64,000 bases of DNA from Delphinapterus leucas. Taxonomy: Eukaryota; Chordata; Mammalia; Artiodactyla; Monodontidae. The position numbers were made by a program, and so were the translations under genes. Shown here in pieces: positions 24,616 to 36,704 of this stretch (the first letter of the stretch is position 1; each line of letters starts with the position of its first letter). The stretch is taken from NCBI RefSeq assembly GCF_002288925.2, contig NW_022097993.1, forward strand, positions 11,429,443 through 11,493,442, given 5' to 3'. A model generated the notes under the pieces. The model worked only from the letters and a program-made list of their open reading frames with translations, ran no database searches and was not told the DNA's origin.

Positions 24616-25500
24616 ATGAGAAGACAGAGAAACACACAGCAGATGAAGAAGTAAGGTAAAAACCCACCAGACCTAACAAATGAAGAGGAAATAGGCAGTC
24701 TACCTGAAAAAGAATTCAGAATAATGATAGTAAAGATGATGCAAAATCTTGGAAATAGAACGGAGAAAATACAAGAAACGTTTAACAAGGACCTAGAAGA
24801 ACAAAACAGCAAACAAACAGTGATGAAAAACACAATAAATGAAATTAAAAATTCTCTAGAAGGGATCAATAGCAGAATAACTGAGGCAGAAGAATGGATA
24901 AGTGACCTGGAAGATAAAATAGTGGAAATAATTACTGCAGAGCAAAGAAAAAAGAATGAAAAGAATTGAGGACAGTCTCAGAGACATCTGGGACAACATT
25001 AAAGGCACCAACATTCGAATTATAGGGGTCCCAGAAGAAGAAGAGAAAAAGGGACTAAGAAAATATTTGAAGAGATTATAGTTGAAAACTTCCCTAATAT
25101 GGGAAAGGAAATAGTTAATCAAGTTCAGGAAGCACAGAGAATCCCATACAGGATAAATCCAAGGAGAAACACACCAAGACACTTATTAATCAAACTATCA
25201 ACAATTAAATACAAAGAACAAATATAAAAAGCAGCAAGGGAAAAACAACAAATAACATACAAGGGAATCCCCATAAGGTTAACAGCTGATCTTTCAGCAG
25301 AAACTCTGCAAGCCAGAAGGGAGTGGCAGGAAATATTTAAAGCGATGAAGGGGAAAAACCTATAACCAAGATTACTCTACCCAGCAAGGATCTCATTCAG
25401 ATTTGATGGAGAAATTAAAACCTTTACAGACAAGCAAAAGCTAAGAGAATTCAGCACCACCAAACCACCTTTACAACAAATGCTAAAGGAACTTGTCTAG
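24616..25500 (+). pseudogene. L1 ORF1 pseudogene
   Basis: Starts MRRQRNTQQMKK and meets TAA at codon 13, where sister copies have CAA. The coiled-coil region is open from 24724 to 24969 (ETFNKDLEEQNSK, ITEAEEWISDLED) and then shifts frame in an A-rich stretch just before RIEDSLRDIWDNI. The C-terminal end KELV-stop is at 25498-25500. Overall length (295 codons) is normal for the family. Confidence 0.85.
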
Positions 25501-25558
25501 GCAGGAAACACAAGAGAAGGAAAAGACCTACAATAACAAACCCAAAACAATTAAGAAA

Positions 25559-28500
25559 ATGGTCATAGGAACATACATATCGATAATTACCTAAAATGTA
25601 AATGGATTAAATGCTCCAACCAAAAGACATAGACTGGCTGAATGGATACAAAAACAAGACCCGTATATATGCTGTCTACAAGAGACCCACTTCAGACCTA
25701 GGGACACATACAGACTGAAAGTAAGGGGATGGGAAAAGATATTCCATGCAAATGGAAATCAAAAGAAAGCTGGAGTAGCAATTCTCATATCAGACAAAAT
25801 AGACTTTAAAACAAAGACTATTAGAAGAGACAAAGGAGGACATTACATAATAATCAAGGGATCAATCGAAGAAGAAGATATAAAAATTGTAAATATTTAT
25901 GCACCCAATACAGGAGCACCTCAATATATAAGGCAAATACTAACAGCCACAAAACGGGAAATCGACAGTAATACAATCATAGTAGGAGACTTTAACACCC
26001 TATGTTCACCAATGGACAGATCATCCAATATGAAAATAAATAAGGAAACACAAGCTTTAAATGACATTAAACAAGATGGACTTGATATTTATAGGACAGT
26101 CCATCCAAACACAACAGAATTGTCTTTCTTCTCAAGTGCTCATGGAACATTCTCCAGGATAGATCATATCTTGGGTGACAAATCAAGGCTTGGTAAATTT
26201 AAGGAAATAGAAATTGTATCAATTATCTTTTCCAATCACAACACTATGAGATTACATATCAATTACAGGAAAAAATCTGTAAAAAACACAAACACATGGA
26301 AGCTAAACAGTAAACTACTTACTAACCAAGAGATCACTGAAGAAATCTAAGAGGAAATCAAAAAATACCTGGAAACAAATGACAATGAAAACACGACGAC
26401 CCAAAACCTATGGGATGCAGCAAAAGCAGTTCTAAGAGGGAAGTTTATAGCAATACAATCCTACCTGAAGAAACAAGAAACATCTCAAATAAACCACCTA
26501 ACCTTACTCCTAAAGCAATTAGAGAAAGAAGAACAAAAAAAATCCCAAAGTTAGCAGAAGGAAGGAAATCATAAAGATCAGATCAGAAATAAATGAAAAA
26601 GAAATGAAGGAAACTATAGCAAAGATCAATAAAAATAAAAACTGGTTCTTTGAGAAGATAAACAAAATTGATAAACCATCAGCCAGACTCATCAAGAACA
26701 AAGGGAAAAGGCTCAAATCAATAGAATTAGAAATGAAAAACACTCCCAAACTCATTCTACGAGGCCACCATCACCCTGAAACCAAAAGCAGAAAAAGATG
26801 TCACAAAGAAAGAACACTACAGGCCAATATCACTGATGAACATAGATGCAAAAATCCTCCACAAAATACTAGCAAACAGAATCCCACGGCACATTAAATG
26901 GATCATACACCATGATAAACTGGGGTTTATCCCAGGAGTGCAGGGATTCTTCAAAATATGCAAATCAATCAATGTGATACAGCATATTAATAAATTGAAG
27001 GAGAAAAACCATATGATCATCTCAATAGATGCAGAGAAAGCTTTTGACAAAATTCAACACCCATTTATGATAAAAACCTTCCAGAAAGTAGGCATAGAGG
27101 GAACTTACCTCAACATAATAAAAGTCATATATGACAAACCCACAGCCAACATCATTCTCAATGGTGAAAAACTGAAACCATTTCCTCTAAGATCAGGAAC
27201 AAGACAAGATTGCCCACTCTCACCACTTTTATTCAACATAGTTTTAGAAGTTTTAGCCACAGCAGTCAGAGAAGAAAAAGAAATAAAAGGAATCCAAATA
27301 GGAAAAGAAGTAAAGCTGTCCCTGTTTGCAGATGACATGATACTACACATAGAGAATCCTAAAGATGCTCCCAGAAAACTACTAGAGCTAATCAATGAAT
27401 TTGGTAAGGTAGCAGGATACAAAATTAATGCACAGAAATCTCTGGCATTCCTATACATTAATGATGAAATATCTGAAAGTGAAATCAAGAAAACACTCCC
27501 ATTTACCATTACAACAAAAAGAATAAAATATCTAGGAATAAACCTACCTAAGGAGACAAAAGACCTGTATGCAGAAAATTATAAGGCACTGATGAAAGAA
27601 ATTAAAGATGATACAAATAGATGGAGAGATATACTATGTTCTTGGATTGGAAGAATCAACATTGTGAAAATGACTATACTACCCAAAGCAATCTAGAGAT
27701 TCAATGCAATCCCTATCAAACTACCACTGGCGGCCTTCCCTGGTGGTGCAGTGGTTGAGTCTGCCTGCTGATGCAGGGGACACGGTTTCGTGTCCTGGTC
27801 CAGGGAGATCCCACATGCCGCGGAGCGGCTGGGCCTGTGAGCCATGGCTGCTGAGCCTGCGCGTCTGGAGCCTGTGCTCCGCAACGGGAGAGGCCACAAC
27901 AGTGAGAGGCCCATGTACCGCAAAAAAAAAAAAAAAAAAAAAATTCCACTGGTATTTTTCACAGAACGAGAACAAAAAATTTCAAATTTGTATGGAAACA
28001 CAAAAGACCCCGAATAGCCAAAGCAATCTTGAGAAAGAAAAATGGAACTGGAGGAATGAGGCTCCTGGACTTCAGACTATACTACAAAGCTACAGTAATC
28101 AAGACAGTATGGTACTGGCACAAAAACAGACATATAGATCAATGGAACAGGATAGAAAGCCCAGAGATAAACCCACGCACATATGGTCACCTTATCTTTG
28201 ATAAAGGAGACAAGAATATACAGTGGAGCAAATACAGCCTCTTCGATAAGTGGTGCTGGGAAAACTGGACAGCTACATGTAAAACAATGAAATTAGAACA
28301 CTCCCTAACACCATACACAAAAGTAAACTCAAAATGGATTAAAGACCTAAATGTAAGGCCAGACATTATAAAACTCTTAGAGGAAAACATAGGCAGAACA
28401 CTCCATGACATAAGCCACAGCAAGATCCTTTTTGACCCATCTCCTAGAGGAATGGAAATAAAAACAAAAATAAACAAATGGGACCTAATGAAACTTCAAA

Positions 28501-29330
28501 GCTTTTGCACAGCAAAGGAAATCATAAACAAGATGAAAAGGCAACCCTCAGAATGGGAGAAAATATTTGCAAATGAAGCAACTGACAAAGGATTAATCTC
28601 CAAAATTTACAAGCAGCTCATGCAGCTCAATAACAAAAAAACAAACAACCCAGTCCAAAAATGGGCAGACCTAAATAGACGTTTCTCCAAAGAAGATATA
28701 CAGATTGCCAACAAACACATGAAAGAATGCTCAACATAATTAATCATTAGAGAAATGCAAATCAAAACTACAATGAGATATCATCTCACACCGGTCAGAA
28801 TGGCCATTATCAAAAAATCTGCAAACAATAAATGCTGGAGAGGGTGTGGAGAAAAGGGAACCCTCTTGCACTGTTGGTGGAAATGTAAATTGATACAGCC
28901 ACTATGGAGAACCGTATGGAGGTTCCTTAAAAAGCTAAAAATAGAACTACCATATGACCAAGCAATCCCACTACTGGGCATATACCCTGAGAAAACCATA
29001 ATTCAAAAAGAGTCATGTATCACAATGTTCATTGCAGCTCTATTAATAGCCAGGACATGGAAGCAACCTAAGTGTCCATCGACAGATGAATGGATAAAGA
29101 AGTTGTGGCACCTATATACAGTGGAATATTACTCAGCCATAAAAAGTAATGAAATTGAGTTATTTGTAGTGAGGTGGATGGAGCTAGAGTCTGTCATACG
29201 GAGTGAAGTAAGCCAGAAAGAGAAAAACAAATACCGTATGCTAACACGTATATATATGGAATCTAAAAAAAAAAAAAAAGGTCATGAAGAACCTAGGGGC
29301 AAGACGGGAATAAAGATGCAGACCTACTAG
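25559..29330 (+). pseudogene. L1 ORF2 (endonuclease/reverse transcriptase) pseudogene
   Basis: Starts MVIGTYISIIT with TAA at codon 12. The endonuclease part has GDFNTL near 25985; the final SDHN motif reads FSNHN (Asp to Asn at a catalytic position). A deletion near 26745 removes the segment before the reverse transcriptase. The RT palm is open for 286 codons at 26836-27696, with [13 protein letters not shown] and the catalytic FADDM intact. A CHR SINE interrupts after that. The thumb and C-terminal domain continue at 28029-28739 and 28755-29330, the last with the cysteine-rich [18 protein letters not shown] motif. Confidence 0.88.
27732..27943 (+). mobile_element. CHR-type SINE nested in L1 ORF2
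   Basis: A plus-strand CHR SINE with head GGCCTTCCCTGGTGGTGCAG and 22-A tail inserted in the L1. The L1 reading CCACTGGC is duplicated as CCACTGGT on the two sides, giving a short imperfect target-site duplication. The L1 must predate this SINE. Confidence 0.9.
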
Positions 29331-29648
29331 AGAATGGACTTGAGGATATGGGGAGGGGGAAGGTAAGCTGGGAAAAAGTGAGTGAGTGGCATGGACTTAT
29401 ATACACTACCAAATGTAATATAGATTGCTGGTGGGAAGCAGCTGCATAGCACAGGGAGATCAGCTCGGTTCTTTGTGATCACCTAGAGGGGTAGGATAGG
29501 GAGGGTGGGAGGGAAGGAGATGCCAGAGGGAAGAGATATGCGGATATATGTATATGTATAGCGGATTCACTTTGTTATAAAGCAGAAATTAACACACCAT
29601 TGTAAGCAATTATACTCCAATAAAGATGTTAAAATATATATGTATGGT

Positions 29649-32600
29649 CAACCTATTATATATTAAATGCCTTAAACGCTTTGGAATATGAGAAATCTAT
29701 TCAAACATATCATCCAGGATAAACATTCTTTTATTATCTAATTTTAGAAAATTAAGATTCTTTTTTATACTGTGACTGTTTCCTTTAAAAGTCATGACTA
29801 CCTTTAAACTAAAACATCAGGTGTGTTTGTGATGACCTATAATTATTTATTATGTATACATTTTTTGGTTTTTCATAGAAACTAAATTTTCATAAATGTC
29901 ATAACATTAAGTTCACCATCCAATTTTATTTAGAATAAATAAAAAGGTTATAGATATACTTTAATTTTTCACTCAGATAGCTTTCCTTTGATTAAAATTG
30001 TCAGAATTCAGTGTAAATCACTATAAGTAATTTTGAAAAAGCATTAGTACAAAAAATTCTGGATGTATCACCCATCCTCAGTGTTCCCCAAATCTTTCTG
30101 AGTCTTTCTCCACAAAATATTCATAAAATATATTTATTTATTAATTTCTTTTACCTATTTTTGGAACACTTTGTTATAGGGGCATGTAGAACCTATGTTT
30201 TATTGATTTACACAGGAATAAAAACCAGGGAATGAAAAAGGTGATCAGTTCTGTTTATTTTTACCAAAAACACCTGCCAAATGGTATATAACCAAGGAAA
30301 TTGGTTAATTAGGCCAACTTTAGGATGGTAAATTCCTAACGTATATAAGAAAAACAAATTTTGCAATCCAAATATACCAAATATTAATTACAAGGTAATT
30401 ACAGGGAGTTGTGTCCTTTTTAATAAGATTGACAAAATCTTGGCTCCAGATTAAACTCTTTCTCTTTGACCTTAGGAAACTATTTTCATTTCATGAATAG
30501 TCAAACTTATACATAATATTTTTGATATCCATCCAAATGTTGACAGCTCTTTCAGTGTTTTTAAACATGAGCTACTAAAACATACACACACCAAACATTC
30601 ATCAAGGGAGTACAATTAATTCTGAGCCACATGTAATCAAAATTCCATTCTCTTTACTAGTTTGCGAAATTATATAGCAAAAGTGTACATAAGACGAAAA
30701 TATTAAACTTGATTTGGAATGTATTTGATGGATTCAAAAAAAATTTATGAGAACCTTTTGTGTGAAAAGTCCAAAAGTAAGACATGATACACTCACACAC
30801 ATAAACCCACTAATATGCCTCCTGTACGGTCATGATTCTGAATAATCCTCCCCCACCCCTTACCTTTGCTAAATCTGGGGCCCAGAAAGGAATTTGATAA
30901 AAAAGTAGGATTATTCTTAATCTCCAATGGATTATTCACTATTTGAATTATCCATGACCAGGTTTTAATCCTAGCTATATTACATTAATATTCAGAATAA
31001 TTTTGATCTGACTTTATTGAATATTACTACTTGACATTTACAAAGAAAAATGATATCAATACTGTCATTAGTAAAACACAGGTCAACCAACTGTGGAAAA
31101 ATATTTTTTCCCAGAAATAAGAAATTAAAATTTGGGGATGATACATTATTTACAATTCTCCAGCTAACTACTCCTTGCATTTAGTAAAGTCAAACAATGG
31201 ATTAACCTTCCACTTAGCATAAAAATTGTAGATATACCTAGGCTGATGCTCTTCAAATTAAACTTGGGTAGAGCCCAGCATTTGTGTCAGAACCCTTCCC
31301 GTAATTCCTTCCTACTCTGACCTTGTAAATGCCATATGTGTGTGCTTTACTCATCCTCTCAGTTGATTATGAGTTCTAGAGAACAAAGAATCATTTTTTT
31401 TCTATCCTTTACCACACTTACAGAAGAGACTCAATAAGTACTTACAAAGTTGGATCATAAGGAACTAAATGGAGATAGAATAACACTGAGCAGTGATAGT
31501 GGTAGGAAAAGGTTTCTGGTCTACATGTAATTATATTTATTTTCAAAACTTGGCCTTGGACTTAAATACCACATTGGTGGACTTTCAATTTTGTCTGTAT
31601 TTCTCATCTAAACTGATCATTCCACTCTCTGATGTCTAAGAGTAAGACTGCCTTACAGTTCATTGAAGAATTAATCATCTACTCTTATTGTAATACAGAA
31701 TCAAAAAACCAGGAGAGTTTGTTCTGATTCTTGATCTGGATTTTGGTATCATGGTTGTGTTCAATTGCTCTGATTCTTGATCTATATGTTGGTAAAGTGG
31801 ATATATTCAATTTGTAAAAATGCCTTTGAACTACATCTTGTGATACATACTTTTCTGTATATATGTTATATTTCAATAAAGAAAAAAATCCTAAAGTCTG
31901 TGAAGGCTCAAATTAAAAACAATTAATCATCTACCATTTTTGACATCATCTCCATTATGGAACTTATTTAAATCTTTGACCACTGTTTGATGTTTTACAG
32001 ATTTATACCATTTTTCTAGTTAGAGAATCACATTTAAGTATCTTTGTGCACATGACATCTTTGCATAATCTGTGCATTATTTTCTTCTTCAGTTTAATGT
32101 GGTGAAGAATAATACCTAATCATTTTTTTCTTCTTTTTCCATCTACTTAGGCTGCTATGAAAATAACTCTAAATTGTTTTATTCCTAAAATTTCACAACC
32201 ATGAAGATTTATTGCTTTTCTGAAAGAGAAGCTTAAGAATGTATTTAGGATATTCATAATGTAAACATCTGCATACGTCTATACAAACATTCATTTTTTA
32301 AAAAGAATTCTGGACATTAAAAACGTTGACAAGGAAAGGAATTCCTAAGGCTGTTACCCCTTTTAGCTAGGATAAAAATATGCAAAAAATAGTCCCAGCC
32401 AGCTAAACCATTTTAAGTCCCAGTGGATCGCTATTACAGTGTGTTACACTGCACATAGCTCTCTCTGGACAATCTGCTGATTGTTTAAGACAGGCGAGAG
32501 CTTATCATCATGGAAGCCCATGTAAATATTTAACTGAGAAATTACTTAGAATTAACTGGTTCAGAGCAAAGTTTTGAAGTGTCTGACAAATACAGCAGAT

Positions 32601-35600
32601 GTTTAGTAGAGTTAATAGGGTAGATTAATTGCATTTGAACACATTTTCATTTGTGAAATGAAGGCAAGACATATTCATAACTTGTCAGTCAAAGAAAGAA
32701 GCTGAAGTAAAAGACGGAAGTTTCATTTTAAAGTGTCCTTTGTACTCCCTTGCCAGGAATGTTGCAGAACATATGATCCCTAAAACCCACTTCAGCAAAA
32801 ATGTTATGCAAGTAAGTGTATTTTAAGTGTTATGATTATTGCTTTAGAATATGCTTCATAGGCTTGAAACATAAGATTAAGCAGAATCTGCATAAATTCT
32901 TAGAATACCACTAGGGCGTTTTCTGTGTTTCAAATAGCATGTAGAAAATTAAGACGGAAAACAGAGTTTATCTGTCTTTATAGAAAATTTCATGCCTTTA
33001 ACATGAGAACAATTCGAACAAATTTTATAAGTTGGAGGTATCAGAACAAAAAACAAATAAATAAAAAATATAATAGACATATAGTTCACAGTCATGGGAA
33101 GCGATTTTCATGTTAGTTCTGAGAAGCAGCATTTAAGAATATTTACGATGATAAATTAAAGGAGTGACCAGCTTTATGCTATTTCACAGAATTGTCAGGA
33201 TGCAAGAAATAATTTCCCTTAGGGAGTGTAAGTATTTGGAAAAGAAATTCTATGTTATACATAAAAAGCCTATCATTTTATCATAAGCAGTTGTCATCAC
33301 ACACTAAGAAATAGATGTTTTTGAAATAAAAAGCAATAGAATCTCTTCTATACACTAAAAAAGCCCTTGCAAACCTTTGCAGTAACACTGACAAGAGAAG
33401 GATAAGAAGAGCTGTCACCAGAAAGAAAAGTCTTATGAAATATTTGTGTGGACAGGAATGTTTCAATCATTCTCAGTTACAGTAAACAAGTTCCATAATT
33501 GGATGGACAATTTTATCTTATTTTCAACAATTTAAAAAATAGAGGTCATTCGTAGTGCTTTCAAACTTAACAATTTCATTGAAAATCTCTGGCAGTATTT
33601 TAGACATGAGACATAATGAATTATGATTGTTCTTTGTGGTTGCAGGGATAAATTTTAATACTAATCTTTTTCTGTGTTTTCTGAACTCAGAAATCACATT
33701 TCTTTTTATTATATAGATTCTGAAATAGCGTGTTCTCAGTCACCATTGATTTAACCAATAAAACTAGAAATATTATAAATTAAATAACAGAACACAGTCT
33801 GTGACTCTAGAATGCTGTGGGACATCCGTAAGTCCCACAGAGTTTCCTCTAACAATGACCTTTCCTCCTATGATGAGGCATTCCACTTCACAAATTATAT
33901 ATATATATCCTCAGTTTCGTTCCCCTTTGCATCTTATCTAGCAAAATGGACTGCATTTAGTAGGTGTTGAATGGACGAATGGCTGCTAAGATTCTGATTC
34001 TTTACACTTCTCCTAGTACTTCTGCTGTAGTGAGGATATTAATTGCCATAGCTACAGAAATTCCAGTTTAGAAACCTATATTCTTCATCTACAAATCCCA
34101 CTTGATACCAAAATAATCCAAGTTATTTAAAATTCTTACGTGGTAGTACTGCAGAATAGATGCTACACTTCTATCTGGAGGAGTTTGCCCTTCATCAGAA
34201 GAAGAAATATAAGCTCTGTCTTTAATTTATCTCACACTGATGAGGATTAAATACTTTTTAAAAAAACAACATGAACCACAGTGATTAAAGTATCTATGTA
34301 AACCATTAATTACAAAGAAATAGATTAAATCAAATTATTTAAAATGCTTATATCACCTAAAATAATGTAGTTTCCTATTTGGCAATTATTCTTGACTCAC
34401 TTTCATTTATTTGTCATAAGTAATTTCATATTTGTAATTATTATTGACTATGAAAGTCTTTACGTAGATTTGCTTTATATCAGCCCTAACTTAATAAATG
34501 AAATAGTTTGATTTCAGTTAACTCAAAGCTCTGTTGACAAGTAAAAAATCTTTGGGCCACGGTCTGTCAAATCCATTTGTATCATCTGTCTTAATGACTT
34601 ATGTGAGGGAGAATATGATTGTTTCAGTTTTAATGATTAGTCTGATCATCATAACAATCTGTATTTTGGATTGGCTTTGCCATAAGTCAGTGGAACATGG
34701 TTCCACTGCAGAAAGATGGATAATCTATACATAGGTTGTCTTTATACCTCTTCCATTGTCTTCTGAAGAATGGACAACCTGATAGAGATGTAATTCCAAA
34801 TGTAACAGCATTAATAATGTTTGTATTTCGGCTATGCAACATAAATAACCAGACTGAAGGAAACAAGCTAGTAAACTTAGGAATAAAATGTAAATCAGAA
34901 CAGAGATATTCACACACCACATGAGATACCTAGGTATTTAATCAGATAACTGAAGATGGTTTATACAATATCAGGTTAAGTGAGTGGCAATTGAGTAAGG
35001 TGGTGAAAACCAAACTTCCAAGGGGGGGAAATGCTCCATATGGTAATAAAGAACTTTTTAAAAATATTTAAAATATATATTGAAGACTTTTCACTTTTTA
35101 ACCTCTTTCTACCTGTCAGAGGTATCCATTTTCTTCAGGAAGATTAAGATAATAATAGCAAAAGTGTAAAGACAATGGAAGAGTAAACACAGACACAGAC
35201 AGGGGGCTGGAAATTAGGCTCTGTTAACAGAAGAGCGTTTCTAAACGTCAAATACCTTATCACCGTATATCGGGAGATGTTCCCATAGATCATAAAGTTT
35301 AACTATGAATCACATGGCACAGAGGAAGGAGCAAATGCAAGGGTAATTCTAACCCAACCGGAAAGAGAATGGAAAAAATGTAGCTTCCCTCTGTTTCCCT
35401 GAATGAAGAATTTCGGAAGAAGAATGGTGAATTAATCAGATACTAGAATCCTTGCCTTCTCTAGAATTCATAAGGCATTAGATTTCTCAGGAGCAACACT
35501 GATATCAGCTAAAAGACAATGATGCAAAACCATTATAATTCTGATGGAAAGAGTTTTGAACCTAGAATTCTATACCAAGACAAGCTACCAATCAAGTGTG
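29649..35600. other. AT-rich unique intron sequence
   Basis: About 6 kb without coding or clear repeat content apart from an L1 3' scrap at 31770-31890 and a TA run at 33898-33910. Open frames of up to 77 codons near 34534-34924 overlap on both strands and look like chance. This is the longest stretch of the 39-kb intron free of recognisable young insertions. Confidence 0.55.
31770..31890 (+). repeat. Old L1 3' end fragment
   Basis: Matches the widespread L1M-type 3' terminus: GGATATATTCAATTTGTAAA, then CATACTTTTCTGTATATATG, TTATATTTCAATAAAG. Only about 120 bp is recognisable. Confidence 0.6.
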
Positions 35601-35639
35601 AGAGTAGAATAGAAACATTTTTATATTTATTTATTTATT

Positions 35640-35925
35640 ATTTTTTTGGTGGAAAGAAACCTTGCTTTATTTTGGATGCTGGCAACCAGAGATGGAGGTG
35701 GAGGCGGTGGATGCCTGTCCAAAGGGCAGCTCCCCGCCCCTGTCCCACTCCTGTGAATCCAGGGATAAGAGCTTTTATAGGTGAAGGGAGGGGGCTACAT
35801 GCAGTACAGCACAGTCAGCTCTGACAGTCACCTTGAAATTGGTCGTCAGCGGTCTGACTAGTGTCATCCTGATTGTTATAAGTACAATTAATCTTCGGTT
35901 CCAGGATTGGTTGGTTTCCATTTCT
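35640..35925. repeat. Unidentified GC-richer interspersed segment
   Basis: A sharply bounded segment of higher GC than its surroundings, with GGAGGTGGAGGCGGTGGATG and a TCAGCGGTCTGACTAGTGTC stretch. It looks like part of a repeat, perhaps an LTR-retroelement remnant, but I do not recognise the family. A T-rich low-complexity run precedes it and L1 poly(T) follows. Confidence 0.35.
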
Positions 35926-35992
35926 TTTTTTTTTTTTTTGAATTTTTGAGTTTTATTTAATTTTTATACAGCAGGTTCTTATTAGTTATCTA

Positions 35993-36704
35993 TTTTATAC
36001 ATATTAGTGTATACATGTCAATCCCAATCTCCCAGTTCATCCCAACACCAACAGCCCCCTCCCTGCCACTTTCCCCCCTTGGTGTCGATACATTTGTTCT
36101 CTACATCTGTGTCTCTATTTCTGCCCTGCAAACTGGTTCATCTGCACCATTTTTCTAGGTTCCACATACATGTGTTAATATGCGATACTTGCTTTTCTCT
36201 TTCTTACTTCACTCTTACAGTCTCTAGATCCATCCATGTCTCTACAAATGATCCAATTCCATTCCTTTTTATGGCTGAGTAATATTCCATTGTATATATG
36301 TACCACATCTTCTTTACCCATTCATCTGTCGATGGGCATTTAGGTTGCTTTTATACATATTAGTGTATACATGTCAATCCCAATCTCCCAGTTCATCCCA
36401 ACACCAACAGCCCCCTCCCTGCCACTTTCCCCCCTTGGTGTCGATACATTTGTTCTCTACATCTGTGTCTCTATTTCTGCCCTGCAAACTGGTTCATCTG
36501 CACCATTTTTCTAGGTTCCACATACATGTGTTAATATGCGATACTTGCTTTTCTCTTTCTTACTTCACTCTTACAGTCTCTAGATCCATCCATGTCTCTA
36601 CAAATGATCCAATTCCATTCCTTTTTATGGCTGAGTAATATTCCATTGTATATATGTACCACATCTTCTTTACCCATTCATCTGTCGATGGGCATTTAGG
36701 TTGC
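35993..36704 (-). repeat. Exact 356-bp tandem duplication
   Basis: Bases 35993-36348 and 36349-36704 are identical as far as I can compare by eye, copied at a period of 356. Both begin TTTTATACATATTAGTG and end GGCATTTAGGTTGC. The unit spans the L1 3' UTR and the last part of ORF2. Confidence 0.93.

Larger units (their letters stand above)
22621..29648 (+). mobile_element. Near full-length young L1 with 11-bp target-site duplication
   Basis: The element lies between two copies of ATATGTATGGT (22621-22631 and 29638-29648). It has a long CpG-rich 5' UTR starting TCAAGACGGCGGAAGAGTAA, ORF1 (24616-25500), ORF2 (25559-29330) and a 3' UTR with AATAAAG near 29620. Inactivating changes include a stop at codon 13 of ORF1, a frameshift near 24966, a stop at codon 12 of ORF2, a deletion of roughly 400 bp near 26745 and a CHR SINE at 27732. 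It is antisense to the collagen gene. The retained CpGs and long frames make it one of the youngest elements here. Confidence 0.93.

Noticed and set aside
26836..27696. 286-codon reverse-transcriptase frame as a domesticated host gene
   Set aside because: It sits in proper order inside an L1 with target-site duplications, is preceded by a deletion and followed by a SINE insertion; length reflects youth of the element and not selection.
36007..36638. Two near-identical open frames suggesting a small gene duplication
   Set aside because: Both lie on the strand opposite to the L1 and simply repeat with the 356-bp tandem unit; they are antisense frames of an L1 3' end.
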